From NCBI GenBank assembly GCA_900074885.1, contig FJUW01000020.1, positions 612,844 to 676,843 on the forward strand: 64,000 bases of DNA. Direction: 5' to 3'. A model generated the notes under the pieces. The model saw only the letters and a program-made list of their open reading frames with translations. It had not been told where the DNA came from and searched no databases. Positions 47,398 through 59,389 of the stretch are shown piece by piece. Numbering within the stretch: position 1 is the stretch's first letter; each line of letters starts with the position of its first letter. Both the position numbers and the translations under genes were made by a program. This DNA is from Rhynchosporium graminicola. Lineage: Eukaryota > Ascomycota > Leotiomycetes > Helotiales > Ploettnerulaceae.

Positions 47398-50300
47398 ATG
47401 GACGGACCTATTAACGAAAATGTCACTAAAATCCTAAGTAAAGTCGCAACGTATGGGAGTGCCATAACCAGCGTTGTGACGAATCATATGATCACTGCGA
47501 AGAGAATCCCAGAAGGACTTGAGGGTGCTGTCAACATCATAAATGCTACAGTTGCAACTCTGCAACAGGTGTCATCTCATCTCGTTGCTGAGACAGTAAT
47601 ACTTGACTTTCAACAAGAGAGGAAGCCCTTGAGTCGTGAAAGCGTCCAATATGTTCGACTTCTCGCTATAGAATGTGCCGTTGCTCTTGTCAAGATTGGT
47701 CCAATCGCGGGTGATAGATGTTTGAATCGAGAGGAGTTACGAGCGAAGCGAAAGCTGAAAAGGAAGTCTCCCGCAAAGAGGGATCTTGATGTTGGCAGCG
47801 ATATCGATATCGATTCCTTGAGTTTGGATACTGCTGCTTTTGCAGAGGTATGTCATGATCTGCCGAACCTTGTCTTGAGGTTGCGTCCTACTGGTTTAGC
47901 ATTGGCCCATGGACGCCTCATCTCAAGAGTTCCATGGCTGGCTCAATGCTGACTTTTCAAACAGGCTGTCGAGAAGGCTGTCGTGAGTGCCAATTGGCTT
48001 TGCGTATCGTTAGCATTCAAAGCTGTGATGGCTAGACTACATCAGATACAACTTTATCTACTTTTAGTCCATCAAGTAGTGTCTCTCGGACAACTGTCAT
48101 GGACAGGTTCAGTGTACCCGTCCATCCTTTATGAGACATACTGACATGTGTCAGGCCTTCCAACCAGGTCGACATCAGAAGTGTGATCGCCTTCCATGAA
48201 CGTGTAATTCGTACTGCTGGCGTCATTGGCATTGAAGCACCAGGCCAACAGGACATAGGCTCTGTTCGCCGTCGATATGGTCGGAGCGACTCGGACAGCG
48301 GCACTGATAGCCATAGTAGCTCTAGCTATAGTACTAGCGACTCAAACAGGGACTCTTCGGATCACAAACGGAAGAAGTCAAAGAAATCACCTGGGAAGTT
48401 GGCGCCTCCGACACGGAAGCGTAAGCCAGTGGAGCATGTCCTCAAGCCAACTCATAGTTTCGGTCAAGGGTCGATACCGTTTCAGCGAATCCCCATTGAT
48501 CCTCCTCCTGTTGTGTTGCAAAATGGGGGGGGCAGGGCCTATGTCAGTCATGCTTCTGAAACCAACTACGCCGGGACCAGTTATACTTAACCTGGTAACT
48601 ACCGCAATCTCTGGCACTCTTAGTATGCCTCTTTTACAATGGAACTCGAGCTGACGTTTTCAGGTTCTGCCTCCGGCGTACTCTGAAGCACAGAGACTCC
48701 CTTCTTCTATGCAGCTTCCTAATGCTGGTCCGACGAATTTCAATATGTCCACAATGGACTTTTCAAACCCGTGGTCGTCGCAACTCAGAATGCGCCTTTC
48801 ACCAAGGGGGAACTCACTATACCTGAGAAGGCCAAGAAAACGGACACTAATAGAGGAAATACAGAAGTTAAGCTTGTCACTACGTAAGCATTCCTCTCCA
48901 GTATTATCTCAATGTCTAACAACACCAGGCCGCCAATAATTGAGCCTCACCTATTCAAGTCCAAGTCGAATAGCTTTTCATTTAAGCTAAAGAGCTTGTT
49001 CCGTAGCAAACAGTCTCTCGGTGAAGAAATGAAGAACGCTTTGGAGAACCTCCGGGTCTATCCTGAGGGCATTCATCATCCGAGGTCACGAAATAAGATT
49101 GGTTCCGCATTCCGCTTTTTACACACTTGCTTTGGAAGCCACTCACATAAAGACCATTCTATCTCAACTCAATGACAACACATGGTATAAGACCTTCTCG
49201 ACACTTCAGCGCGCGGAACAGCAAAGTAAAGACCGGCTCCTAGACCCATACAGGATGGGCAAACTTTATGAACGAAACATTTTTGTGCTGAAGGTAATTG
49301 AGGATAATAAGCCCAATGCTTGGTCTATTTTGTTGCGGGATGTGCTCGCAAAATGCCCTGCGCCTTACATCATCAACGATCCGATTTCTGGCTATCCTTC
49401 GTGAGAAGCTAGTCGATGGTAAACCTTTCCCACCACTTGGATTCGGTTCACGTAGTATGCCACCGCCATCTCCTCCACAAGCTGGGTTTCCAGCAATGCC
49501 TCCTCGAAAGCCTGGACTTGGACACCCGCCCCCTCCCATAGGACCTGGATCATTACGACCACCACCAGGCCTACAGAACTACCATCGATTTACTACAATC
49601 TCTGACCTGTCGGTCCCCCGCCACCACTTCCAATGGCTGCCTCATTCCATCATCCCCCACCAAGAACAGGACCAGAAGGCCCGCCACCATTTAACTCCAA
49701 TATCGAACGCTCACTGATAGACTACGAGACGGCAATGTCTTTGACGACATTCAAAGAATTCACCTACGTCTCATGCCTTCTCCCCACTTCAGTGTACCAC
49801 TCACCTGGCAACGTGCATCAATAGCCGAAGAAAGTGACGACACCTCAATTCTAGGCCAACGTGTCACTACCTTCTGTCAAGCAGGCGGCAACATCATCGA
49901 TTCCAAGCTCCGCATGGGCGAGCTTCAAAACAAACAAATCGCTTGCCTTATGGACGAGCTGAAAGCCTTTAAGCGAGACGCGCAATTCGAGTGGTGTTGG
50001 GCAGAGATCAGTTTGCACAAAGATGTTGGGGAGAAGCAGTTTCTGTCGCAGGTGCATTCGGCAAAAGCCACTACGATTCATCTTATTGCCAAGAGGAGGT
50101 TCAAGGTCTCGTATAACCCGATACAGGTTTATCGCGAGTTGATGAATGAGCGGCCGCGACTACCAAGCCAGGGATATGCCTCCACCAGGGATAAGACTAC
50201 CGCCGCCGCCGCCACCCAGGCAAGGACAGCAGATGCCACACCAGCCAGTGATGCGTGCCACCTCCGCCCTCAAACCCTCCTATAGTTGTGCATAGATCTC

Positions 50301-50806
50301 CAAGTCCAGCTCGGTTAAAATAACTGCGGCAGAGAAGGAATGAGCGTATGCATCCGAGTAGTAGCGATGACACTGATAGCGGCGCGTCATCTTCGGATTC
50401 CGATGACGCGGATTCTTTGACAACGGTATTGAGGAAGGAGAGGATGCAGAAGATCAATCGGAAGAGAGCGATGAAGAATCGTAAGGGATGTGACTCGGAT
50501 TCTAGTAGCAGTGAGAGTGAGGAGGATGTCATCCAGGTCAAATTAGACTTGAAGAGGGGTGATGATGTGGTCAAGGCTCTGCTAGATCTTGGACTCCTCA
50601 GATTGAAGGAGTTGGCAAAGCAAATGGAAAGCAGCGGGCCTGAGGCCCCTTCGATTTTTTTGGATATCTTGCGCTCAGGGAGACTAATGTTTGGACTTGA
50701 GGAGGATGTCGTCTGCGGGATGGTCCTCAAACACAACATTGGCTGGCAATTCGGCCTAATTTGTTCTCTTTTCAAAACATCTAAATCCCTATCACGAAAG
50801 CAGTAA
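47398..50806 (+). pseudogene. frameshifted Pro/Ser-rich fungal gene of unknown function
   Basis: The first part is well preserved: MDGPINENVTKILSKVATYG, a helical domain, then introns at 47848-47964 and 48114-48154 that rejoin SWTGSV to PSNQVDIRSVIAFHERVIRT and an Arg/Ser stretch. Downstream, blocks that belong to one long protein occur in different frames without room for introns. KSLFRSKQSLGEEMKNALEN passes to RAFIIRGHEIRLVPHSAFY by a one-base shift at about 49053-49057. The frame changes again between about 49350 and 49400 to reach REKLVDGKPFPP, again within the proline-rich part, and again near 49768 after TFKEFTYV to reach VPLTWQRASIAEE. A TAA at 50321-50323 interrupts the basic/Ser-rich tail that ends at 50806. 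At least three shifts plus a stop argue for a pseudogene; assembly errors are the alternative. Function unknown. Confidence 0.65.
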
Positions 50807-51819
50807 TGAAATCCAAAACTTCGCGATCATCGTAACAGTGCCACGAGTCGTACCAATCATTTTCGTGCTCTCAAGCACCCATGTACCTCACCACTTTTCC
50901 ACGAATGCCATCCTGTGTAATAAATCATCGAAGGTTTTGTGATACGAAGTCTGCCTCGACCAGGACTGACCCTTCACACTCCCGAACAAATCCAGCATTC
51001 CCATCATTCGTGATCCAATTATCAACACTCACACGTCGTCTTATCTCACTACCATAAACATTATCTCTATGACGAACGATCCCAACATGAGATGAGTGTC
51101 ATTCTTCCGTTGTATCTACATTCCAAAACATTTCTCAGACTAACACCGCTCACCTAACCACCAGCTGTCAAATCACTCTAGTGCCCAAAAAGCCAGAAGA
51201 AACTCAGACAGAGCGATATTTATAAATCCATCGCTCGTTTTTCTGATACCAGTCCTTCTCGTTTGGAATTACATAGCCCAAGGAATCAGGTGTTGGAGAA
51301 TATATCGTGATATTATGCTCGTGCCCTTTTTAAGAAGGCGAGTAAGTAAGTAAATAAACAATTAGACGGGTTCGCTTATTTAGTTGACGGGTGGGTCCAC
51401 TTCTCGGTTTCGTTCCGCTTAGTTGGCTTTTATGGAAATCAGGTTGAAAAATAGGTAGCGAGGATATGGAACTTGCAAGGATGTGGAGCAGAGCTGCAGT
51501 AGCTGATTGGACTGCGGTTACATGAGAAATGTATCTAGCTGAACCTGACGCAAATTTTGGAAGTTTGTGGTACAAACTTTGTTGAAAGAAGCATTCCACA
51601 GCTCGTTTTTCCTTTTTAGGAAGGTAAATGGACCAAGAGTACATCGCACATCCCATCGGACAGAATACATAGATTCAGAACTTTGTACTCATCTTCAAAA
51701 GAGGCGATACTATTTATTCCGGGTGACGTTCGCGATTTGGTTCCTCATAGACAATCCTATCCACTCCTAAAATACACTTTTGTCCTCCTCCTCTTCCTCC
51801 TCATCATGCATTGAAACGC
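50807..51819. other. convergent intergenic region
   Basis: About 1 kb between the decayed gene and the FOX2 stop. Frames at 51330-51770 on both strands are unsupported. Confidence 0.4.
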
Positions 51820-54800
51820 TTACAACTTCGTCTGTCCATCCCCAAGCAGTTCCACCGCACCACCACTGATAGCCAACTTCCCCGTCTCCTTAACCTTACT
51901 CTGGAAGACCACCCTGTTGCCCTCCTTCCACATCTCCGTAACAATCGTCTGGCCTGGCAAAACCGTTCCAGCAAATCTAACCTTTACATTTTTGTACGCG
52001 CCGTATTTCTGATACACGGCCTTAGCAGCAATACCGAAGAAACATAGACCGTGTAGGATAGGCACTTCGAAGCCGCCCATCTTGGCAAATGCTGGATCGA
52101 CGTGCAGAGGATTGTAGTCGCCGCTGAGACGGTAGAGAACAGCTTGTTCCTCGGTCGTTTTCTCCTCAGCGATGAAGTCTGGGGAGCGGGCAGGTGGTTT
52201 GTTAGCAGCTGTCGAAGCTCCTCTATCAGCTGGTTTCTTGATGCCCCCGAATCCGCCTGAGCCACGGATAAAGACCGTGCTTTCGTTGTAGAAGAGCGGT
52301 TTGCCGGTTTCTTTGTTGATAGTTGTTACGCCTGATTTCACAATGGCGGCGTTGCCTTTGTCGACTACCTCAAGCAGACGGGGAGAAGAGACGAGGGTCG
52401 CAGAGGTAGGGATGGGGTAGGAGAGGATCTCAAGGTACTGCTCGCCGTGGAGGAGCATCATGGGGCTGAAGTTGGGGACAATGTCGGAGATTTGGTAGGG
52501 GGTTTCGGCAGAGAAAAAAGGGATCACGCCAAATGTTGGGAGGGCTTGAAAGTTGTCATCTCCTTCGCTGTGAACAAGCGATTGTCAGCTTTGTTTAGAC
52601 GTAAGTGAAGCGGGGTTAGGGAGACGTACAACACGTAAGATAGGTCAGTCTTCTTTGCTCCAATTCCAAGGTTGTAGAGCATGACATCTCTCTCTTCGTA
52701 TTTGAATTCAGTACCTGAGCCTTCAGCCTTCTTCGCTTTCTCAATATTGGCAAGAATTTCTTCGTTCACTTCAGTGCTCTCACTCTTCTATTCAAGACGT
52801 AAACGTCAATATTATTTCATTTAGTATGAAGGAAAACTACAGATATAAAAGAGCGCCTGTCTTTATATTCCAGGAAAGGATCGGTATAGAATCTGGCTCA
52901 TACCTTACTCGCACCACCCTTCTTGTTCTGCATGTTCGCCATAATGCTCTTCAATCCATCCTGGGCTGACTCTGGATTATCGGCACGGCCATCCTCAAAA
53001 TCGATAATTCGCTTCCATTGCTGAAGAAGAGCTTCAGGGGTCAACTTCACGTCGACTGGGAAACCGTGTCCACCGGTTCGTTGCCAGCGGGTCTGTCCAA
53101 CCCATCCGCTGCCGACTTCGTAAAGGTTACCAGTTCCTGGCTTGGGGACATTGTCGGAACAGAGGGCGACAACTAGAGGGGCTATGTAGTCTGGCTTGAA
53201 GGCTTGGACCATCTCCTCGGGCATGATGGTTCTGGTCATGGCAGTACCAGCATTTGGCGCAATCGTGTTGACCAGGATATTGTACTTGACCCCCTCACGG
53301 GCAAGGGCACGAGAGAAACCAAGGATACCGCATTTCTAGCCAGATCAGCAATGTCAACATGACCCAGGAAAAAACACTTACAGCTGCAGCGTAGTTGGCT
53401 TGTCCAAAGTTACCGTAGATACCACTTGTCGAAGTAGTGTTTACGATACGGCCATACTTTTGCTTAAGCATGTATGGCCAAGCAGCTTTAGTGACCTTAT
53501 ATGTGCCTCTTAGATGGACCGAGATGACTTGGTCCCACATCTTATCATCCATATTGGTAAATGCCTTATCGCGAAGGATACCAGCATTGTTAACGATAAT
53601 ATCGATGCGTCCATAGGCATCAATAGCCGTCTTTACTACAGCCTCTCCATCCTCAGCTGATGCTTTGGAACCAACTGCCTGGCCGCCAAGCTTCTGAATT
53701 TCTTGCACAACGTCGTCCGGGTTCATTAGGTCGTTTACAACGACAGAAGCGCCATACTTGGCGAATGCCAGACAGTAGCAGCGTCCAATACTATACAAAT
53801 TAGTAAACTTTCAGGAGCATGAATAGTCATTACCTACCCAGCTCCACCACCAGTAACCAATGCGACCTTGCCCTTCAAATTGAGAGTCTCGCCCTCATCG
53901 TTGGGGCCCATCTTCATGGACTTCTCCAGCAGACCCATGAAGTCCGCAACACCAGTTGGGTACTCAGCACCCTTGCTGAAATCACCAATCTGATCCCACT
54001 TCTTCAAGATAGCACCAGGGGTATATGAATCATCAGCCTTCAAGAGAAGACCGCTGGAACGTTCCCAACGGAGCTTGGCAACATGGCCACCGCCAACCTC
54101 GAAGATGGCACCGTTCTCTTCAGCATCCTTGTGTACCAAAACAGCTACAAGAGGGACAACCCAGTCTGGCTTAAGATTCTCGAGAACATCGGGAGGCATG
54201 ACAGTTTGGGTCATTCGGCTGGCGGCTTGACATCGAAAATTAGCACGTGAAAGTCAACATTTCCACATTCACTCACCGATTGGAGCAATAACATTGGCAT
54301 GGATGTTATACTTCGCACCCTCTTTTGCCAAAGTCTCTGTAAAGCCCACCATGGCCAATTTGGCCGCCGAATAGTTTGTCTGCCCGAAGCTTCCAAACAG
54401 ACCTGCCGCAGATGCCGTGTTGATCACTCTTCCGTACTTCTGCTTACGGAAATATGGCCACGCAGCGCGGGCACATTTGTATGAGCCTCTTACATGGACA
54501 GCGACGATCAGATCCCAGTCCTTGTCGGTTATGTTCTTGAAGCTGACATCGCGGAGGATACCGGCATTGTTGAGTAGGATATCAATGCGACCGTAGTTCT
54601 GGATAGCGGTCTCGATGATCTTGTCGCCGTTCTCGACGCTGTCGTAGTTGGCTACTGCTTTGCCGCCTGCGGCCTTGATATCGTCGACGACTACATCGGC
54701 TGCCTGCATTGGTATATGTTAGTACTGTCCTACTTGAGATGGATGTATCTGCGGGGTTGAACCTTTGTTGAGTTACCCTCGCCCTTGAACGATCCTCCGA

Positions 54801-54969
54801 GATCATTTACAACGACCGAAGCTCCTCTGGAACCGAAGAACAAAGCATATGCCTTGCCTAATATCGCGGATTAGCAGATACTCGACGATGCTGAAGCAGA
54901 CAGCTTACCGAGTCCTCCACCAGCACCGGTAACAACCACCACCTGGCCATCATACCGTAACTCCGCCAT
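51820..54969 (-). CDS. FOX2: peroxisomal multifunctional beta-oxidation protein Fox2
   Basis: Carries out the second and third steps of peroxisomal beta-oxidation: 2-enoyl-CoA hydration and (3R)-hydroxyacyl-CoA dehydrogenation. Exons (minus) are 54909-54969, 54763-54857, 54277-54703, 53838-54225, 53382-53790, 52904-53335, 52630-52787 and 51820-52567, giving 905 aa. Two SDR domains are in tandem. The first has [12 protein letters not shown] and active-site NYSAAK; the second has TGGGAGIGRCYC and NYAAAK. Both have an NNAGILRD motif. A C-terminal hot-dog hydratase-2 domain contains [16 protein letters not shown] and HGLCFFGIA. The C-terminus is TKL rather than a textbook SKL/AKL peroxisomal signal. 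Seven introns of 46-116 bp. Expected regulation by fatty acids is family knowledge; no response element was identified. Confidence 0.93.
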
Positions 54970-55830
54970 GATTGTTTTGTGTGTGAGTTTGGATTCTGTA
55001 TGCCGAAAGCAATCAGTCTGTCCCTCGCAGAATGCCAAGAATATGAAATGAGATGATTACAGGAGAGAGGGAGGATGGATAGGAAGTACGATACGATGAA
55101 GATGCGAACAGAATATCCAAGCTCAAGTTCAGGCAGGCTGTGGACAATCGGCACTCCTTTGTGCCTCGGCAACTTGCTATGTAAAAAGAGTCGGCACTCC
55201 ACCCCACAAGCTTAGCCCCACAGTATAAGTACATATCATCTGGCACCCGACCGAGCTCAAGGTTCACATGCAAATCCAAACTCGAAAGCTTGGGCTGTCA
55301 GCTGGTATTGTAAGAATAATAACGATGTATCGGGTAAGCACTTTGGAAAAGTCGCTCCTGTTGAAATTTTACATGTGGAAATCTTACTTACAAACAGGAA
55401 GTATTGAAGAAACCCCAGAGCACATCAACTAGAAGCAAAAGAAGGGAGCTGGCTAAGTTCACAGATATGCCGCCGATCCGATTTAACTCATGTTCTACAA
55501 TAATTTCGTGACATTTGACAGGTTTGCCTAAATAGTTCCTTCCCCCTTTGAATGTCTTGTGATAGTTTCCTGACTTCGTACGGTAATAGTTTGAAAGTCC
55601 TATAAAATCTTTTCTGAATTGTGATCAAGCTCTTGATTCTCCAGACGACGAAGCTATCATCCCCGCAAAGAGCAACATTCGCGGGGACGGGAGCTTCCTC
55701 CCACTATACTCGAAAACCAAGACAGGACTCTCTACAAGTCACAACAATGTGAAAGACCACTTAACACAGTGCTAAGTACGTCCAAAACAACATTCCTGAA
55801 CCACCACCACCTCTCCTACCCACATTCAAA
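54970..55830. promoter_or_regulatory. divergent intergenic region FOX2/TDA10
   Basis: 861 bp between two start codons. It should contain both promoters. I did not identify a reliable fatty-acid response element or other site; small frames here are unsupported. Confidence 0.4.
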
Positions 55831-56718
55831 ATGGCAACAATAATTGACGACAAATCCCCCCACTGTATCCCCTTCATCCTCTCCCTACTCTCTTCCCAAA
55901 GCACCTCTTCCACCTCCTCACCATTCATAATCGGTCTCAACGGGGTCCAAGGAGCGGGCAAAACCACCCTTGTGGAAACCCTCTCTTCTACCCTAAATAC
56001 CCACGGCCACAAAACTCTCGTTCTCAGCATAGACGACCTATACCTAACTCATTCCGACCAGGTTTCTCTCGCAGAAACACATAAAGAAAATCCATTAGTG
56101 CAACATAGAGGCGAGCCAGGAACGCACGATATTGAACTCGCTGCTACAGTGTTTGATGCACTGAAGGAGGGGAGGGAGGTTAGGGTGCCGAGTTACGACA
56201 AAAGCCTTTTCAATGGCGCTGGAGATCGTGTTCCCGTGTCAGAATGGAGAACCGTCAACCGTCCTGGAGAAGAGAAGATCAGAGTCGTGATCTTTGAAGG
56301 CTGGTGCGTTGGTTTTCGCGCTCTTGGCTCATCAGGCGTTCGCGCGAAGATTGAAGCAGAAGGGACGCGGACTTTGCATTCGCATAGGGTACAGGACTTA
56401 CTGTTTGTAGATGAGAAACTAGAGGGCTATGAATTTATGAATAGGACGTTTGATGCATTGATTCATATCGATGCTGAGGAGACGGAGTTTGTGTATGAGT
56501 GGAGACAGCAGCAGGAGGAGGTAATGAGGAGGGAGAGGGGCATGGGCATGAGTCGAGAGCAGGTCGTGAGGTTTGTGGATGGTTATTGTCCTGCTTATGA
56601 GCTTTATACGGAGGCGTTGAGGGAAGGAGTTTTTAAGGGAATAGAGGGGATGGACGGTAGGCAGTTAAGGTTGATTGTCGGGAAGGATAGGAGGGTTAAG
56701 GAGGTTGTTAAAATATGA
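55831..56718 (+). CDS. TDA10: P-loop kinase of the Tda10/glycerate kinase family
   Basis: ATP-dependent kinase related to plant D-glycerate 3-kinase and to bacterial uridine/phosphoribulokinase-type enzymes; the substrate in fungi is not settled. A single exon encodes 295 aa, matching yeast Tda10 (290). Walker A is GVQGAGKTTLVE (about residues 37-46). SIDDLYLTHSDQ gives the catalytic Asp-Asp. NPLVQHRGEPGTHDI and PSYDKSLFNGAGDR form the substrate loops, and VIFEGWCVGFRAL is the Walker-B-like strand. It ends with LIVGKDRRVKEV. The reading frame is uninterrupted and the start is the first ATG. Confidence 0.9.
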   Translation: MATIIDDKSPHCIPFILSLLSSQSTSSTSSPFIIGLNGVQGAGKTTLVETLSSTLNTHGHKTLVLSIDDLYLTHSDQVSLAETHKENPLVQHRGEPGTHDIELAATVFDALKEGREVRVPSYDKSLFNGAGDRVPVSEWRTVNRPGEEKIRVVIFEGWCVGFRALGSSGVRAKIEAEGTRTLHSHRVQDLLFVDEKLEGYEFMNRTFDALIHIDAEETEFVYEWRQQQEEVMRRERGMGMSREQVVRFVDGYCPAYELYTEALREGVFKGIEGMDGRQLRLIVGKDRRVKEVVKI

Positions 56719-57141
56719 GGTAAGCGAGGTGCACTGTTGATGTACAAGAGCGTGATATTTTGTAAGAGTTTGTTGAGATTGCTACAAAGCTAATGGAAGC
56801 AAATGGGTATTAAGGTAACTCCAGATAATCAAGCGATTTTCCCATCGTAACATGACAGCCAGCTCCATGCAAATGCTAATATCGACCTTCACGCTTTATC
56901 CGGTAATGTCCTTAAATCGGATCAAACAAACCCTCGAAACGCAAAGCCAAGCGAAATTGTGTACATCGTAAAGTTTCGCCTCTCGTATTTGCCTCTAACC
57001 ATGTCTAATTTTGCGTAGACCTAGGGACATTCGGGTCAAAGATTGAAGACGGTCGGGGTTATTCAGTCATCATTACAAGCCTCCTTGGGATATGTGTAGC
57101 CCCATAAAGAATGAGATCATACGCCTGTCAATGGCCCCGAC
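56719..57141. other. convergent intergenic region
   Basis: 423 bp between two stop codons; 3' ends only, nothing else seen. Confidence 0.4.
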
Positions 57142-58530
57142 TCATCTGTGACTACGTCTCATTGGTGGTGGTAGCAGAGACTTTCCAGTAATCTCCATAT
57201 CTTCGAGGCACTTGTCGATCTTGCCGGCTTCGTTCCGTACAGCCTTCTCCCTATCCCTAATCTCATCCTCAAAACCCTCCGCTGCCTTCCGCTTTTCTTG
57301 TTTCTTGGCCTTTAGTCTCTTCATCAACTCTCCGAACTTTTCAATGAACAGATCACCTGCTTGATCCCACTCCTCGGTCGTGAGGCTCTCGTAGAATGGA
57401 ATTTGGTCATCCTCTTCGGTGACTTTGGTGGCGTAATATGTAACCTTCTTCTCTAGGGTGACTTTGCGGCCTTGAAGCTCATTCGGCAGCTCGAATGGCT
57501 TGGCGTAGGGCACCATGTCCCATCCCTCACTTTCAAGATCAGAGTACTTCATCCGCTTGAGCTCCTCGATTGTGTAGTCTGGAATGAGACGAACGTCGAC
57601 GACGTCTCCTCCCTGAACCTCATCCTCAACAAGTGGCTGATTTTGGGAACTTTGAGACTGCGGGAAAGTTCGAGATTTGAGTCGGCGAGTGGGACTGGCT
57701 CCTTCGTTGTCGCTGCTAACATGATTGTTGATCTGATTTCTATCCAATCGAACCGTGGCATCTAGAGGGTCATTTGGAAAGTCGAGATCGTCGGCGTCAT
57801 CGTCTTCTTCGGGACTGTCTGATTCTGCGACAGGGACACGAGGTGCTGGAGCACGAGCCATATCACGCGAGCGAGATCTCTTTTTAGATACTTGATCATA
57901 GCCGCTCCGAAGTTGAAGATCCTGATGCAGCTTCTTACCTTCGAAGCGTGTAGCAGGAGCTAGTGATTGTTGTCTTTGCGAGACAGGCTCGGGTTTTGTA
58001 TTGACAAGTGGCGATCGGCTCTGCTTGTGCTGAATAATGTGCGGTTCTTTCGCGCCAGCGTAGTCGTCAAAGGTGCGGTGATTAGGGTACACATTGGCTT
58101 GTTCGTCGGGGTGACTGAAGACTTGTTGTGTATACCCACGTTCGTCCTCTCCGTGATGCTTGTAGCCGGGATCAATTACAATATCACTCTTGGTGCGATC
58201 GAAGTCGGACGCCACGGTGGTGTCCTCCAACACATCCTTGTGATACTGTGTGTCTCTTTGAGTTTCGTCGATTTCTTGGCCGTATCCTGCCTGCTGGTAT
58301 TGGGTATTGGAATATCCGTTGGGTCCATTGAAACGATTAGAAGTGTACGGGGCAGCGCGCTCGATATTCGCAGATGTCGTGTTCCCGCTAGTCTTCATTT
58401 TCAAATTTTGAGCCAGTGCTCGTTCGTTCAGAGCCATGGTTCCTGTTTGACCAAGCGGTGGAGTACCATTACGTTCACTTGGGACTTGTTGACCGCTCTG
58501 GACAGCGCGAATATTGACGAATCGATTCAT
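57142..58530 (-). CDS. protein with an ECM11-like C-terminal domain
   Basis: A single exon encodes 462 aa. The N-terminal two thirds are hydrophilic and probably disordered, with Gln/Tyr-rich, basic (KKRSRSRD) and acidic (SDSPEEDDDADD) patches. The C-terminal third is a predicted helical domain: PDYTIEELKRMKYSDLESEG, then TTEEWDQAGDLFIEKFGELM and a long charged helix ending in MEITGKSLLPP. I recall this as the Ecm11 domain of filamentous fungi. In yeast Ecm11 belongs to the synaptonemal-complex central element with Gmc2. The family call is from memory and moderate in confidence, and a meiotic role here is inference. A coiled-coil protein of another family is the alternative. Confidence 0.6.
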   Translation of the reverse strand: MNRFVNIRAVQSGQQVPSERNGTPPLGQTGTMALNERALAQNLKMKTSGNTTSANIERAAPYTSNRFNGPNGYSNTQYQQAGYGQEIDETQRDTQYHKDVLEDTTVASDFDRTKSDIVIDPGYKHHGEDERGYTQQVFSHPDEQANVYPNHRTFDDYAGAKEPHIIQHKQSRSPLVNTKPEPVSQRQQSLAPATRFEGKKLHQDLQLRSGYDQVSKKRSRSRDMARAPAPRVPVAESDSPEEDDDADDLDFPNDPLDATVRLDRNQINNHVSSDNEGASPTRRLKSRTFPQSQSSQNQPLVEDEVQGGDVVDVRLIPDYTIEELKRMKYSDLESEGWDMVPYAKPFELPNELQGRKVTLEKKVTYYATKVTEEDDQIPFYESLTTEEWDQAGDLFIEKFGELMKRLKAKKQEKRKAAEGFEDEIRDREKAVRNEAGKIDKCLEDMEITGKSLLPPPMRRSHR

Positions 58531-59389
58531 TGCGTAGTTGAGGGACCTAGAAAATTCCAGGAGGAGGAAATTAAATAGTTTGAATGCTCGAGATCGTATC
58601 TGCTACAAAGACTGTGGCAGCACTTCGAGTAATGTGCCTGTCGCTGCTTTGAACAGTGGCACTTCCTCGGATCAGCGATGATGTTAGTGTCGATAGAATA
58701 GGAATTTGCTTGGCGGGCGATTGATATCGACTGCTCGTTGCAGGTTGCAGCAGCTGATTGCTGATGTTCTAAGTCGATGAAGCTGGAGAGACGCGCTTCT
58801 GATAAGAAATTCGCGCCTAAAAATAAAGCACGTGGCTCCGCGACAATTGTGGATGCTTCCGATCGGCAGAAGCGGCAGCTAGCGTGAAGAGTCGGCATCC
58901 TTGATCATCCAGCATAGGAACAAAATGCCCCAAGTCCGCAGTAATCGTCAGCCATTCATGAATCTGAGGAATTGAAGAGTGCTACTTTGGTTTACAAGTA
59001 TGCTTTCATGTTTGTTATGATCGGGCGACTGAGTTCCGTAATGAAGCAAAAGATCGCGTATCTTTGGCGATAGATAATTCGAGCGGAATTTCTGTAGTAC
59101 AGATTTTGGCGAGTGTAATTTCAGAAACCCAGAAGTGTTGGATATACGTTGATGAAGCACATTGAATGACGCTGAAACAAGTAACATTACAAAACATGTT
59201 CTCATAAAGCTCTCGCCATAGGAAATGGCTTACTCAAGCTGGTTGCTAGTTTGCAACGTGTATCTAAGGTCAATAGCTGTTACAGTGTTACCTCAAATTT
59301 ACCTCGATTTAGAATGGAGTTGCAGTTGAAGCTTCTCTCAATGGAACCCTCACTTCAGAAAGGTATATGCTTCTGCAATTGGTGGAATT
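58531..59389. other. intergenic region
   Basis: 859 bp. Promoter of the ECM11-like gene on the left side and, on the right, the 3' end of the methyltransferase. Frames at 58527-58898 and 58948-59205 are unsupported. Confidence 0.35.

Noticed and set aside
48523..48532. Run of eight G residues as a cause of a frameshift in the decayed gene
   Set aside because: The local frame choice before the next exon is uncertain, so I could not show that this run breaks the frame.
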